Below are positions 15,348 through 21,783 of a stretch of 25,932 nt of DNA, piece by piece. Within the stretch, counting starts at the first letter, position 1; each line of letters opens with the position of its first letter. The translations under genes and the position numbers were made by a program. Source of the DNA: CALFCE01 sp964411665 (GTDB taxonomy: Bacteria > Pseudomonadota > Gammaproteobacteria > Granulosicoccales > Granulosicoccaceae); NCBI GenBank assembly GCA_964411665.1, contig CAYPMR010000055.1, positions 1 through 25,932 of the forward strand, read 5' to 3'. The notes under the pieces are model-generated. The model had not been told where the DNA came from, searched no databases, and saw only the letters and a program-made list of their open reading frames with translations.

Positions 15348-16490
15348 ATGGCCTCCCAGCGGCATCCTGCATTTCACAAGGCTTTCGCGTCGCCGAAGCA
15401 ACTAACCACCGCCCTACTGGCGGCAGGTGTTGACAACAACCTTGCCAAACAACTGGCTGAAATGACCGAACGAGCGATTGCGGATCTAAATCACGGCGAT
15501 TTGCATAAATGGCTGGATGCTATTGCCTCGTTACCTGTCGTTGGACAACCACACCAAGCAAAAGGCAAAACTATCGACCCTCAAGTGGCTAGTACTAGTG
15601 ACACAACAACTGAAACCGGGGGCACCGTCTCTTACAACATCAATCAAGATATGATCACGGTTGAGTACCATCAAACAGATTCTGCTGAGAGCAATCTACA
15701 CAATGCAAAAGAGGCGGAGCAAACCCACGTGAAAGAAGCCCTGCTCGCACTACGCCCCTGGCGCAAAGGTCCTTACACAATAGCGGATATATTTATTGAT
15801 ACCGAATGGCGGTCGGATTGGAAATGGCAACGCGTTGCACCTCATATCTCGCCTTTGACAGGACGCACAGTGCTCGACGTGGGTTGTGGCAACGGTTATC
15901 ACGCCTGGCGTATGCGCGGTGCAGGTGCGGCAATGGTTATGGGTATCGACCCATCACCCTTGTTCATGCTGCAATTCAGCGCTGTTCAATATTTTATCAA
16001 CGATTCGCAAGTGCAGCTCTTACCTGTAACACTTGAAGCGCTACCGAAAAGCTTGCACTTGTTTGATTCAGTTTTTTCCATGGGTGTGCTTTATCACCGG
16101 CGCCAGCATCATGATCATCTACAGCAATTGCGCGACACATTACGCGACGGCGGTGAGTTGATTCTGGAAACACTGATCTTGCCAGGTGCAGGATTGGATA
16201 TGCTGCAACCTGCTCAATCGAGCACTGCCAATGGACGTTACGCACGTATGCGCAATGTCTGGTCACTACCCACCGAATCGCTGCTGCATCAATGGCTGTC
16301 AGAAAACGGGTTTACAAACATCCGTACGGTCGATATCACCCGAACAACTACCGAGGAGCAACGCAGCACCGGCTGGATGGCGTTTGAATCGTTGCAAAAT
16401 GCTCTTGACCCTGATGACCCGGAGCTGACCGTTGAAGGCTGGCCTGCCCCAACTCGCATTACTGTTATTGCGAACAAACACGCGAAATAA
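15348..16490 (+). CDS. cmoB: tRNA U34 carboxymethyltransferase CmoB
   Basis: 380 residues against about 323 in E. coli. Transfers the carboxymethyl group of carboxy-SAM to 5-hydroxyuridine-34 of tRNAs reading family boxes. The core motifs are intact: RPWRKGPY, IDTEWRSDWKW (about 150-160), SAM loop VLDVGCGNGYHAWRM (175-189), GIDPSPLF and VFSMGVLYHRR. The extra length comes from a hydrophilic Thr/Ser/Glu-rich insert at about residues 72-124, between the N-terminal helical region and the catalytic core. The stop codon lies within a 9-bp inverted repeat, and an intrinsic terminator follows at 16557-16580. Confidence 0.95.
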   Translation: MASQRHPAFHKAFASPKQLTTALLAAGVDNNLAKQLAEMTERAIADLNHGDLHKWLDAIASLPVVGQPHQAKGKTIDPQVASTSDTTTETGGTVSYNINQDMITVEYHQTDSAESNLHNAKEAEQTHVKEALLALRPWRKGPYTIADIFIDTEWRSDWKWQRVAPHISPLTGRTVLDVGCGNGYHAWRMRGAGAAMVMGIDPSPLFMLQFSAVQYFINDSQVQLLPVTLEALPKSLHLFDSVFSMGVLYHRRQHHDHLQQLRDTLRDGGELILETLILPGAGLDMLQPAQSSTANGRYARMRNVWSLPTESLLHQWLSENGFTNIRTVDITRTTTEEQRSTGWMAFESLQNALDPDDPELTVEGWPAPTRITVIANKHAK

Positions 16491-16508
16491 TGCACTGCAT
16501 GCATTATT
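16486..16508 (+). repeat. Perfect 9-bp inverted repeat over the cmoB stop codon
   Basis: AATAATGCA (16486-16494) and TGCATTATT (16500-16508) flank a 5-base loop; the TAA stop (16488-16490) is in the left arm. No T-tract follows, so it is more likely an mRNA 3'-structure than a terminator. Confidence 0.6.
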
Positions 16509-16556
16509 GGCATACAGTATGTCGTAAAAAGCGCGGAATGTGACGAACATTTGATA

Positions 16557-16580
16557 CCGACTCGGCAAGTTCGGTTTTTT
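16557..16580 (+). terminator. Intrinsic terminator of the cmoA-cmoB unit
   Basis: CCGA-CT pairs with AG-TCGG (one bulged T) around the loop CGGCA and is followed directly by six T (16575-16580). This is a short but conventional rho-independent terminator about 65 bp after cmoB. Confidence 0.6.
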
Positions 16581-16627
16581 CGTCGATATTTTTGCCCATT
16601 CGCGAGTTATTTCAGGCGCGGTAACGC

Positions 16628-16633
16628 TATAAT
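16628..16633 (+). promoter_or_regulatory. Candidate -10 box for the unknown gene/mnmD unit
   Basis: A perfect TATAAT lies 48 bp downstream of the cmoB terminator and about 66 bp upstream of the preferred start of the next gene. The -35 region about 17 bases upstream is not consensus-like, so an activator may be needed or the match may be chance. Confidence 0.4.
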
Positions 16634-16698
16634 CTCGGCCCGGCTTCCAAGGCGCTATGTTCCAAAAACATAAGGCGCTCCAAAGGCATAAGGCGGTA

Positions 16699-17667
16699 AT
16701 GATGCTTAAACCTCAAATCAAAGAGCAACACGGAAATTTTCGCTGTCAGGGACATTGGCTGGACCAGCAAAGTCCTGACAACGGTACCCTCATTGATTTC
16801 GACGACAAGCAATACACCTACTTCGACGGTTACTGGATTCGCTATTACGCCCCTCCTCCGGACACCCTCGCTAACCGCAAGCGTCTGATAGATCACCTCA
16901 CACGTCGCGCTTTTCATCATACGGAACCCGGCATTGCAACCCCCGGGCATAGACTCGAACTGGCACGCGAAGCTTACGATCAACAGAACGACCCAACACT
17001 TAAACGCGTAAATGCCGCGATGCTGGCAGGCGCATTGTTTAATCGGGCAACTGATGTCTTCACCGCTATCGTTGAACTCGAAGAGAAAGGCGTAATGATC
17101 AGTTCCGAAAATGAGCTTATGCGCACCTGCGGCGAATGCTTTGCTGAAGCGCTTGAACTGGGCAAACAAGTCAAGCACCACAGCGGCGAAGAAGGTATTG
17201 ACGAACTATGGGGCGAGCCGTCTCGGGCATTTACCTTACCCATGGAAGAGTATTACCGCTCACGCTATATCAAAGTCGCGCAGACAATGGCAAACATCGA
17301 TTTGATCGCAGGTACCATCAAATCAACGTATGAGGAAAGGCCTGAATTTCCAGACCTTAATGATATTGTTGACAACTATGCGACAGCGGCGAAGCTTGAA
17401 AGCGAGACCATGAAAACCGATCAGAATATTTTTGAAATATGGCCGCAATTTGTTGCTGCCGGTGAAACTCTGTCAGGTTATCAGCCAGCTCTACAACCGG
17501 GCGCATCGCGTAAATGTCTGTATGTACTTGAACACGCACAAAAGAAATTGGTTGTCGGCTCCCATCTGATCAACTGGGTAGCACGTGCACGCGTACCGAT
17601 GCCCAAGAGTACGAACGACTACATCGAAAACTGCAAGTCCCTTAAAGCGAGACTCGACGCCTGCTAA
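16699..17667 (+). CDS. Unidentified cytoplasmic protein upstream of mnmD
   Basis: 322 residues from ATG 16699. I recognise no family. There is no signal peptide or membrane segment. The protein appears largely alpha-helical after residue 60. A short N-terminal stretch, about residues 12-50 (GNFRCQGHWLDQQS, then TYFDGYWIRYYAPPP), is rich in aromatic residues. The frame extends to ATG 16657, but AAGG five bases before ATG 16699, with ATG 16702 next to it, supports the later start; the extra 14 codons fall in a repetitive stretch (ATAAGGCG twice). mnmD starts 3 bp after its stop, so the two are almost certainly co-transcribed, which hints at a shared role but proves none. Codon use resembles its neighbours. 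Confidence 0.75.
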   Translation: MMLKPQIKEQHGNFRCQGHWLDQQSPDNGTLIDFDDKQYTYFDGYWIRYYAPPPDTLANRKRLIDHLTRRAFHHTEPGIATPGHRLELAREAYDQQNDPTLKRVNAAMLAGALFNRATDVFTAIVELEEKGVMISSENELMRTCGECFAEALELGKQVKHHSGEEGIDELWGEPSRAFTLPMEEYYRSRYIKVAQTMANIDLIAGTIKSTYEERPEFPDLNDIVDNYATAAKLESETMKTDQNIFEIWPQFVAAGETLSGYQPALQPGASRKCLYVLEHAQKKLVVGSHLINWVARARVPMPKSTNDYIENCKSLKARLDAC

Positions 17668-17670
17668 TGT

Positions 17671-18519
17671 ATGGGCAGCAAACAGACTCCTGACGCACAT
17701 ACCGCCCCAGGTACTGACAACAGCGTTAGTAAAACCGCTAGCAACACCGCATCCAGGGCTACCATTCAACCTCACCTACCCCCGGCAGCTACCAACGGGC
17801 TTATTCCTGTTGTAACTGGCGATGAGTCGCTAACGCTATTCAGCCCGGATTTTCAGGAGACCTACCATTCGATTCATGGTGCACTAACCGAATCGCAAAC
17901 TGTTTTTATAAACGGTAGCAATCTGCCTGCGCTTCTGCAGGCACGCGCGAATATTACCGTGTTGGAAATAGGCTTCGGTCTGGGCCTTAACTTTCTGTTG
18001 GCAGCCGACTGTGCCGCAAACCAGGGTACATCGCTCGAATACATTGCTGTTGAAAACAAGCTTCTGCCAACAACTCTTCTGCAAAGCCTGCGATATGATC
18101 GACACCTGAAACATCCCGCGCTGTGTGAACGCTTATATGACTTTCTGGCATCCTCAGAAGCCACTGCAGCGGACACCGCGACCAATCCACATAAAGCGAC
18201 GATAAGTGAAAATATTACGCTGCAACTGCTGGAGAGTCTGAATGACGTACAGGCGATGTCTGCAGCAAAAGACAAGCGTGTTGACGTACTTTTTCTGGAT
18301 GCTTTCAGTCCTGACTGCAATCAGGCATGCTGGACTGACGACATATTCGACACATACACCCGCCTGCTTGGTGAAAGCGGATTGCTCACGACTTATTCTG
18401 CCAAGGGCCGTATTCGAAGACAGCTGATCGCCAGAGGCTTTCATGTTGAACGCCTGCCCGGGCCACCCGGAAAGCGCGAGTTCTTACGTGCCACGCGCAC
18501 TGTCACCAAAGCAATATAG
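17671..18519 (+). CDS. mnmD: Stand-alone MnmD-type tRNA 5-methylaminomethyl-2-thiouridine methyltransferase
   Basis: 282 residues. MnmD methylates nm5(s2)U34 of certain tRNAs to mnm5(s2)U34, using SAM. The family signature SLTLFSPDFQETYHSIHGALTE is at 53-74, the SAM loop EIGFGLGLN at 99-107 and the DAFSPD motif at 210-215, followed by the terminal TYSAKGRIRRQL and LPGPPGKREFL. The FAD-dependent oxidase half (MnmC2) of the bifunctional MnmC known from E. coli is absent; the protein ends after the methyltransferase. The ETYHSIHGA wording resembles the single-domain forms of other phyla. The first 45 residues are Thr/Ala/Asn-rich and look non-conserved, so the true start may be later. A 7-bp hairpin follows the gene. 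Confidence 0.88.
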   Translation: MGSKQTPDAHTAPGTDNSVSKTASNTASRATIQPHLPPAATNGLIPVVTGDESLTLFSPDFQETYHSIHGALTESQTVFINGSNLPALLQARANITVLEIGFGLGLNFLLAADCAANQGTSLEYIAVENKLLPTTLLQSLRYDRHLKHPALCERLYDFLASSEATAADTATNPHKATISENITLQLLESLNDVQAMSAAKDKRVDVLFLDAFSPDCNQACWTDDIFDTYTRLLGESGLLTTYSAKGRIRRQLIARGFHVERLPGPPGKREFLRATRTVTKAI

Positions 18520-18531
18520 TGCTGTCACTCA

Positions 18532-18548
18532 CCGCAGACTGTCTGCGG
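18532..18548 (+). terminator. Hairpin after mnmD, possible terminator
   Basis: CCGCAGA (18532-18538) and TCTGCGG (18542-18548) form a perfect 7-bp stem with loop CTG, starting 13 bases after the mnmD stop. The following sequence has only scattered T, so it is a weak intrinsic terminator or an mRNA 3'-end structure. Confidence 0.45.
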
Positions 18549-18705
18549 AAGACGTGTTAAAGATTTGGCTTTGTTGAATGGATTTGTGGTTATTCTCACG
18601 TAACCCGTCAGCGACCATGCACAGCGTCCGGCGCATTAATGAAAGATGGTGAAAAACGCACCAAATTCTTTGCAGAAATTAATCTTTGAATCGCCTCCGG
18701 TTCCG

Positions 18706-18711
18706 TATAAT
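18706..18711 (+). promoter_or_regulatory. Candidate -10 box for a structured leader or small RNA
   Basis: TATAAT lies about 7 bases upstream of the first arm of a nested stem structure. A TTGAAT at 18686-18691 is the best -35 candidate, but the 14-base spacer is short. Confidence 0.4.
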
Positions 18712-18980
18712 CGCCCCACTGACCTGCCGAGCTACAAGAGTAAGGGCGCTTTATAGCCCCTTCCAACCCCTCGGCTTTACATTCTGCTTATGTCAGTGGC
18801 GACGCGAGGCTGGAAAATACGCACTATGTGCGGTTATTTCCTCAATTCTTATGCAGATTCAAGGGAGCAGACTTTCGGGCCGCTATCTGGACAGTAATCG
18901 AGAAAATCTCGAGTTCAAAGGCTTATGTACAGTCGCCAATGATGGCGATCAGATAACCCCTGTCGCACGCAGGGGTTTGT
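18712..18980 (+). ncRNA. Candidate structured RNA (leader or small RNA) of unknown class
   Basis: Several perfect stems follow a TATAAT box in order. P1 CCACTGAC (18716-18723) with GTCAGTGG (18792-18799) encloses P2 GCCGAG (18726-18731) with CTCGGC (18770-18775), which encloses P3 AAGGG (18742-18746) with CCCTT (18758-18762). Next come CGCAC/GTGCG at 18820-18832, extended by GGAAA/TTTCC; TCGAGA/TCTCGA at 18898-18912; TCGCCA/TGGCGA at 18933-18948; and finally AACCCCTG/CAGGGGTT at 18955-18977 followed by TGTCT. Three nested stems in one 84-base stretch are unlikely by chance. I do not recognise 6S, tmRNA, RNase P, SRP or any riboswitch I know. It could be a small RNA or a 5' leader of ugd. Confidence 0.45.
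18955..18980 (+). terminator. Terminator-like hairpin just before the ugd promoter
   Basis: AACCCCTG (18955-18962) and CAGGGGTT (18970-18977) form an 8-bp stem with a 7-base loop, followed by TGTCT. It would end transcripts from the structured leader. It also overlaps the -35 region of the TATAAT at 18982-18987, so it could act as an operator instead. Confidence 0.5.
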
Positions 18981-18981
18981 C

Positions 18982-18987
18982 TATAAT
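18982..18987 (+). promoter_or_regulatory. Candidate -10 box for ugd
   Basis: TATAAT lies 57 bases upstream of the ugd ATG. The -35 position falls inside the hairpin at 18955-18977 and is not consensus-like. Confidence 0.4.
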
Positions 18988-19044
18988 CAGTTTCACAATG
19001 CAACGCCTGTCAAACATCAGGCAACTATTTAATTCGGAATTCGC

Positions 19045-20403
19045 ATGAAAGTAACGGTATACGGTTCAGGCTATGTTGGTTTGGTCACAGGTGCCCTGCT
19101 GGCAGACGTTGGCAATGAGGTGCTGTGTGTAGACGTTGATAAGACCAAGGTCGATAACCTCAAAAAAGGCATCATCCCTATCTTCGAGCCAGGCCTGGAT
19201 GAAATCATAAAACGTAACATGGAGGCCAAACGCCTCGATTTCACCGTCGATAAGGAACAGGCTGTAGCACATAGCGAAGTTCAATTCATCGCAGTGGGCA
19301 CCCCACCGGGCGAAGATGGTTCAGCCGATATGCAGTACGTCGCAGCTGTTGCCAAAACCATTGCCGAACACATGACGGACAAGAAAATCGTTATTACCAA
19401 GTCCACCGTACCTGTAGGTACTGGGGACATGGTTGAACGTGTTATCAGCGACGAACAGAAAAATCGCGGCTCGTCTTTTGATTCTGTTGTTATATCAAAT
19501 CCGGAATTCCTTAAAGAAGGTGCTGCAATCGAAGATTTCATGAAGCCTGATCGTATCGTCATAGGTACTGACGACGAATATGCCATGGGTCAGATGCGCG
19601 AACTCTATGCACCGTTTTGCCGCAACCACGATCGACTGATTTTCATGTCACGCCGTTCTTCAGAGCTGACCAAATACGCTGCGAATTCCCTGCTGGCAAC
19701 AAAAATCAGCTTCATGAACGAACTGTCCAACATTGCTGATCGACTGGGCGCTGATATAGAAGATGTGCGACACGGCATAGGTTCTGACCCAAGAATCGGC
19801 TACCACTTTATCTACCCGGGTTGTGGATACGGTGGCTCGTGTTTTCCAAAAGACGTCAAGGCACTGATCGCAACAGCCCGCGAAGTTGACTACAGGGCTG
19901 AATTACTGGAAGCGGTTGACAACGTCAATGACCGCCAGAAGCATGTACTGTTCGAAAAGCTCATGAAGCATTTCGATAACGACATCAACGGAAAAACATT
20001 TGCTGTGTGGGGACTTTCATTCAAGCCCAACACAGATGACCTGCGTGAAGCACCCTCTCGTGTACTGATTGAACACATCCTTGAAAATGGCGGCACAGTT
20101 AAAGCCTTTGACCCGGTTGCTATGCAGGAAATGCGTCACTTCTACCCGAACGAGAAACGCCTGCAATTGATGGGCACCGCTCAGGATTGCTGTGAAGACG
20201 CTGACGCACTGTTGATCAATACAGAATGGCGTGAGTTCAGAAGCCCGAATTGGGACAGCCTGAAGGAGAGCCTGAAGCGACCGCTAATCATTGATGGCCG
20301 TAACTTGTATGATCCCCAGCAGGTCATTGAGCAAGGCCTGATATATGACTGCATTGGTCGTCCTCAGCAGGATCGACGTAAGTCGGGTGTGAAAGCGGCT
20401 TAA
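19045..20403 (+). CDS. ugd: UDP-glucose 6-dehydrogenase
   Basis: 452 residues. Oxidises UDP-glucose twice with NAD+ to UDP-glucuronate, a precursor for capsule, exopolysaccharide and lipid A sugars. The N-terminal Rossmann motif is GSGYVG (7-12). The catalytic cysteine is Cys266 in GCGYGGSCFPKD (259-270). The supporting residues are Lys210 and Asn214 (LTKYAANSLLATK) with Lys220. The FAVWGLSFKPNTDDLREAPS stretch marks the C-terminal UDP-binding domain. The length is normal for the bacterial long form. It is a single-gene unit: a leader with a possible regulatory hairpin precedes it and a strong palindromic terminator follows. Confidence 0.96.
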   Translation: MKVTVYGSGYVGLVTGALLADVGNEVLCVDVDKTKVDNLKKGIIPIFEPGLDEIIKRNMEAKRLDFTVDKEQAVAHSEVQFIAVGTPPGEDGSADMQYVAAVAKTIAEHMTDKKIVITKSTVPVGTGDMVERVISDEQKNRGSSFDSVVISNPEFLKEGAAIEDFMKPDRIVIGTDDEYAMGQMRELYAPFCRNHDRLIFMSRRSSELTKYAANSLLATKISFMNELSNIADRLGADIEDVRHGIGSDPRIGYHFIYPGCGYGGSCFPKDVKALIATAREVDYRAELLEAVDNVNDRQKHVLFEKLMKHFDNDINGKTFAVWGLSFKPNTDDLREAPSRVLIEHILENGGTVKAFDPVAMQEMRHFYPNEKRLQLMGTAQDCCEDADALLINTEWREFRSPNWDSLKESLKRPLIIDGRNLYDPQQVIEQGLIYDCIGRPQQDRRKSGVKAA

Positions 20404-20496
20404 AGTGAACCAGACCGGATGCATTCATACGGAAGCATCCGCATTGAAATAAGGGATGAGCTTTCGTTAGTCGCTGTACCATTGTACAACACCTTC

Positions 20497-20524
20497 AAAT
20501 GGCGCCAGATCTGGCGCCATTTTT
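20497..20524. terminator. Strong palindromic terminator after ugd
   Basis: An almost perfect palindrome with stem ATGGCGCCA/TGGCGCCAT around GATC, flanked by AAA on the left and TTTTT on the right. The A-tract and T-tract make it usable in both directions. It lies about 95 bp past the ugd stop and should insulate ugd from the operon that follows. Confidence 0.88.
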
Positions 20525-20909
20525 CGTTTTGTGATGCCAACCGCTGATAGAGCAAAAACATTAGCTGAACTAAAGAGCAGCCCTACAAGGCTCGGTTCGA
20601 GGATGTATCAAGCCCAAATAAATGACCGTTTATTTAACTTGTGATTTTGTCATACCAGAGCTTCAACCAATCACCCCCACCCGACCGCATGCCTTCAATC
20701 GATAAGACTATCACTCTGTAAATGTGGCCCTGTCCGCGCTATGAAGCCAATATCCATGCTGGATTTGGTCTTGGCTCCCAAATGATCACTAACCCTAAAG
20801 CCATTGAAGGATGGCACCATCGCCAAATAAGAAGGAAAATCAGAGCTCTAGCGAGCGGATTTTGTGACGAAAGCGGCACTCTGCGATGAGTAGATCAACT
20901 GTGTTGAGT

Positions 20910-20915
20910 TATACT
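20910..20915 (+). promoter_or_regulatory. Candidate -10 box for the phosphatase/kinase/nucleotidyltransferase operon
   Basis: TATACT lies 28 bases upstream of the ATG at 20944. No good -35 hexamer sits 16-18 bases further upstream, so this is tentative. Confidence 0.3.
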
Positions 20916-20943
20916 AAAGGCTGGTGATAAACGGACATAAATA

Positions 20944-21783
20944 ATGGAATTTTTTACTGATGTGGCGGTAGAAGCCGCGACCATAGCCGGCAAGCATCTT
21001 CTGGCAAATTTTAGAGCACACCGAGTGGCGATATACGGAGAGAATGTCCTCTCTATATCTAATCGCAGCTTGTCCAAGGAAATTACTTCTGCCAATGATC
21101 ATGAGGCAGACAGGCTGATTATCGACCTACTGTCGCAAAGATGCCCTGACCACAACATCATGACCGAAGAGTCGGACTTTGTGGAAAAAGACAGCCCCTA
21201 TACCTGGATTATTGACCCACTGGATGGCAGTGGTAATTTCGTTAATCACAATCCTTTTTTCGCAGTGTCGGTTTGCCTGGCATACAAAAATCAACCGCTC
21301 ACCGGCGTTATCTACTCTCCGTTTCTTGAGGAGATTATCGTTGCCAGAAAAGGACATGGATGCACCATCAATGGTCGAACCACTTCAGTGTCATCAACAT
21401 CAGAACTTAATAAAACTTACGTTGTTAGTTGCCCGGGTGGCGACCCCGACAACAAGCGATTTGCGCAGCTGGGGTATGTACTCAACGAGAAGAACAAAGA
21501 CTTCCGCAAAATTGGATCGGCCGCAATTGAAGCCTACATGGTAGCTACTGGCAGAGTGGATGCTTTTGTCACTCTCAGCATATCACCCTGGGATGTTGCA
21601 GCCGGTGCTTTGTGTGTGGAAGAGTCCGGTGGCAAGGTTACCGATTTTCAAGGCAAGCCCTGGAACCTGGATAAGTCAGATTTGCTGATCACCAACAAAG
21701 TGATTCATGAAAAGATGCTGGGCGAAATTCAACATTCTGGTATACAGATGGATGAGAGGCAAGCCGTTCTAGAGACCTCATGA
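20944..21783 (+). CDS. Inositol-monophosphatase-family phosphatase
   Basis: 279 residues. Mg2+-dependent, Li+-sensitive-type sugar or nucleotide phosphatase fold. The metal site is complete: Glu75/Glu76 in IMTEESD, Asp91-Pro-Leu-Asp94-Gly-Ser in WIIDPLDGSGNFVNH, and Asp217 in SPWDVAAGALCVEESGG. The GSGNF wording instead of the common GTxNF is compatible with CysQ, SuhB and HisN relatives alike, so the substrate (inositol phosphate, PAP, histidinol phosphate, sugar phosphate) is not determined by sequence. Its stop overlaps the start of the kinase gene (ATGA, 21780-21783), so the two are translationally coupled; a role in the same pathway, removing a phosphate from a sugar intermediate, is inferred from that. 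Confidence 0.88.
   Translation: MEFFTDVAVEAATIAGKHLLANFRAHRVAIYGENVLSISNRSLSKEITSANDHEADRLIIDLLSQRCPDHNIMTEESDFVEKDSPYTWIIDPLDGSGNFVNHNPFFAVSVCLAYKNQPLTGVIYSPFLEEIIVARKGHGCTINGRTTSVSSTSELNKTYVVSCPGGDPDNKRFAQLGYVLNEKNKDFRKIGSAAIEAYMVATGRVDAFVTLSISPWDVAAGALCVEESGGKVTDFQGKPWNLDKSDLLITNKVIHEKMLGEIQHSGIQMDERQAVLETS

Larger units (their letters stand above)
18520..19044. other. 525-bp gene-free leader between mnmD and ugd, rich in hairpins
   Basis: I see no convincing gene; a 120-codon plus-strand frame here starts with TTG, lacks a ribosome-binding site and looks like random sequence. The stretch does contain the hairpin at 18532-18548, a TATAAT at 18706-18711, a nested hairpin set from 18712, a terminator-like hairpin at 18955-18980 and a second TATAAT at 18982-18987, all described separately. 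Confidence 0.6.
20404..20943. other. 540-bp gap between ugd and the phosphatase operon
   Basis: It holds the ugd terminator (20497-20524), an AT-rich inverted repeat AAATAAA/TTTATTT at 20616-20635, and a possible -10 box TATACT at 20910-20915 for the downstream operon. A 41-codon minus-strand frame (20695-20820, starting MVPSFNGFRVSDHLGAK) reads like protein rather than noise, but I cannot assign it; it may be a gene fragment. Otherwise I see nothing. Confidence 0.5.

Noticed and set aside
18556..18572. GGCTTTGTTGAATGG-like sequence resembling some IS5-family ends
   Set aside because: Only one short match, no transposase remnant and no partner inverted repeat.
18712..18980. Assignment of the structured leader to 6S RNA, tmRNA, RNase P or SRP RNA
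   Set aside because: None of the conserved sequence blocks of these RNAs could be found; the stem order also differs. Left as unknown class.
18686..19048. 120-codon plus-strand open frame upstream of ugd
   Set aside because: It starts with TTG, has no ribosome-binding site, a composition that looks random, and runs through the hairpins of the leader into the ugd start.
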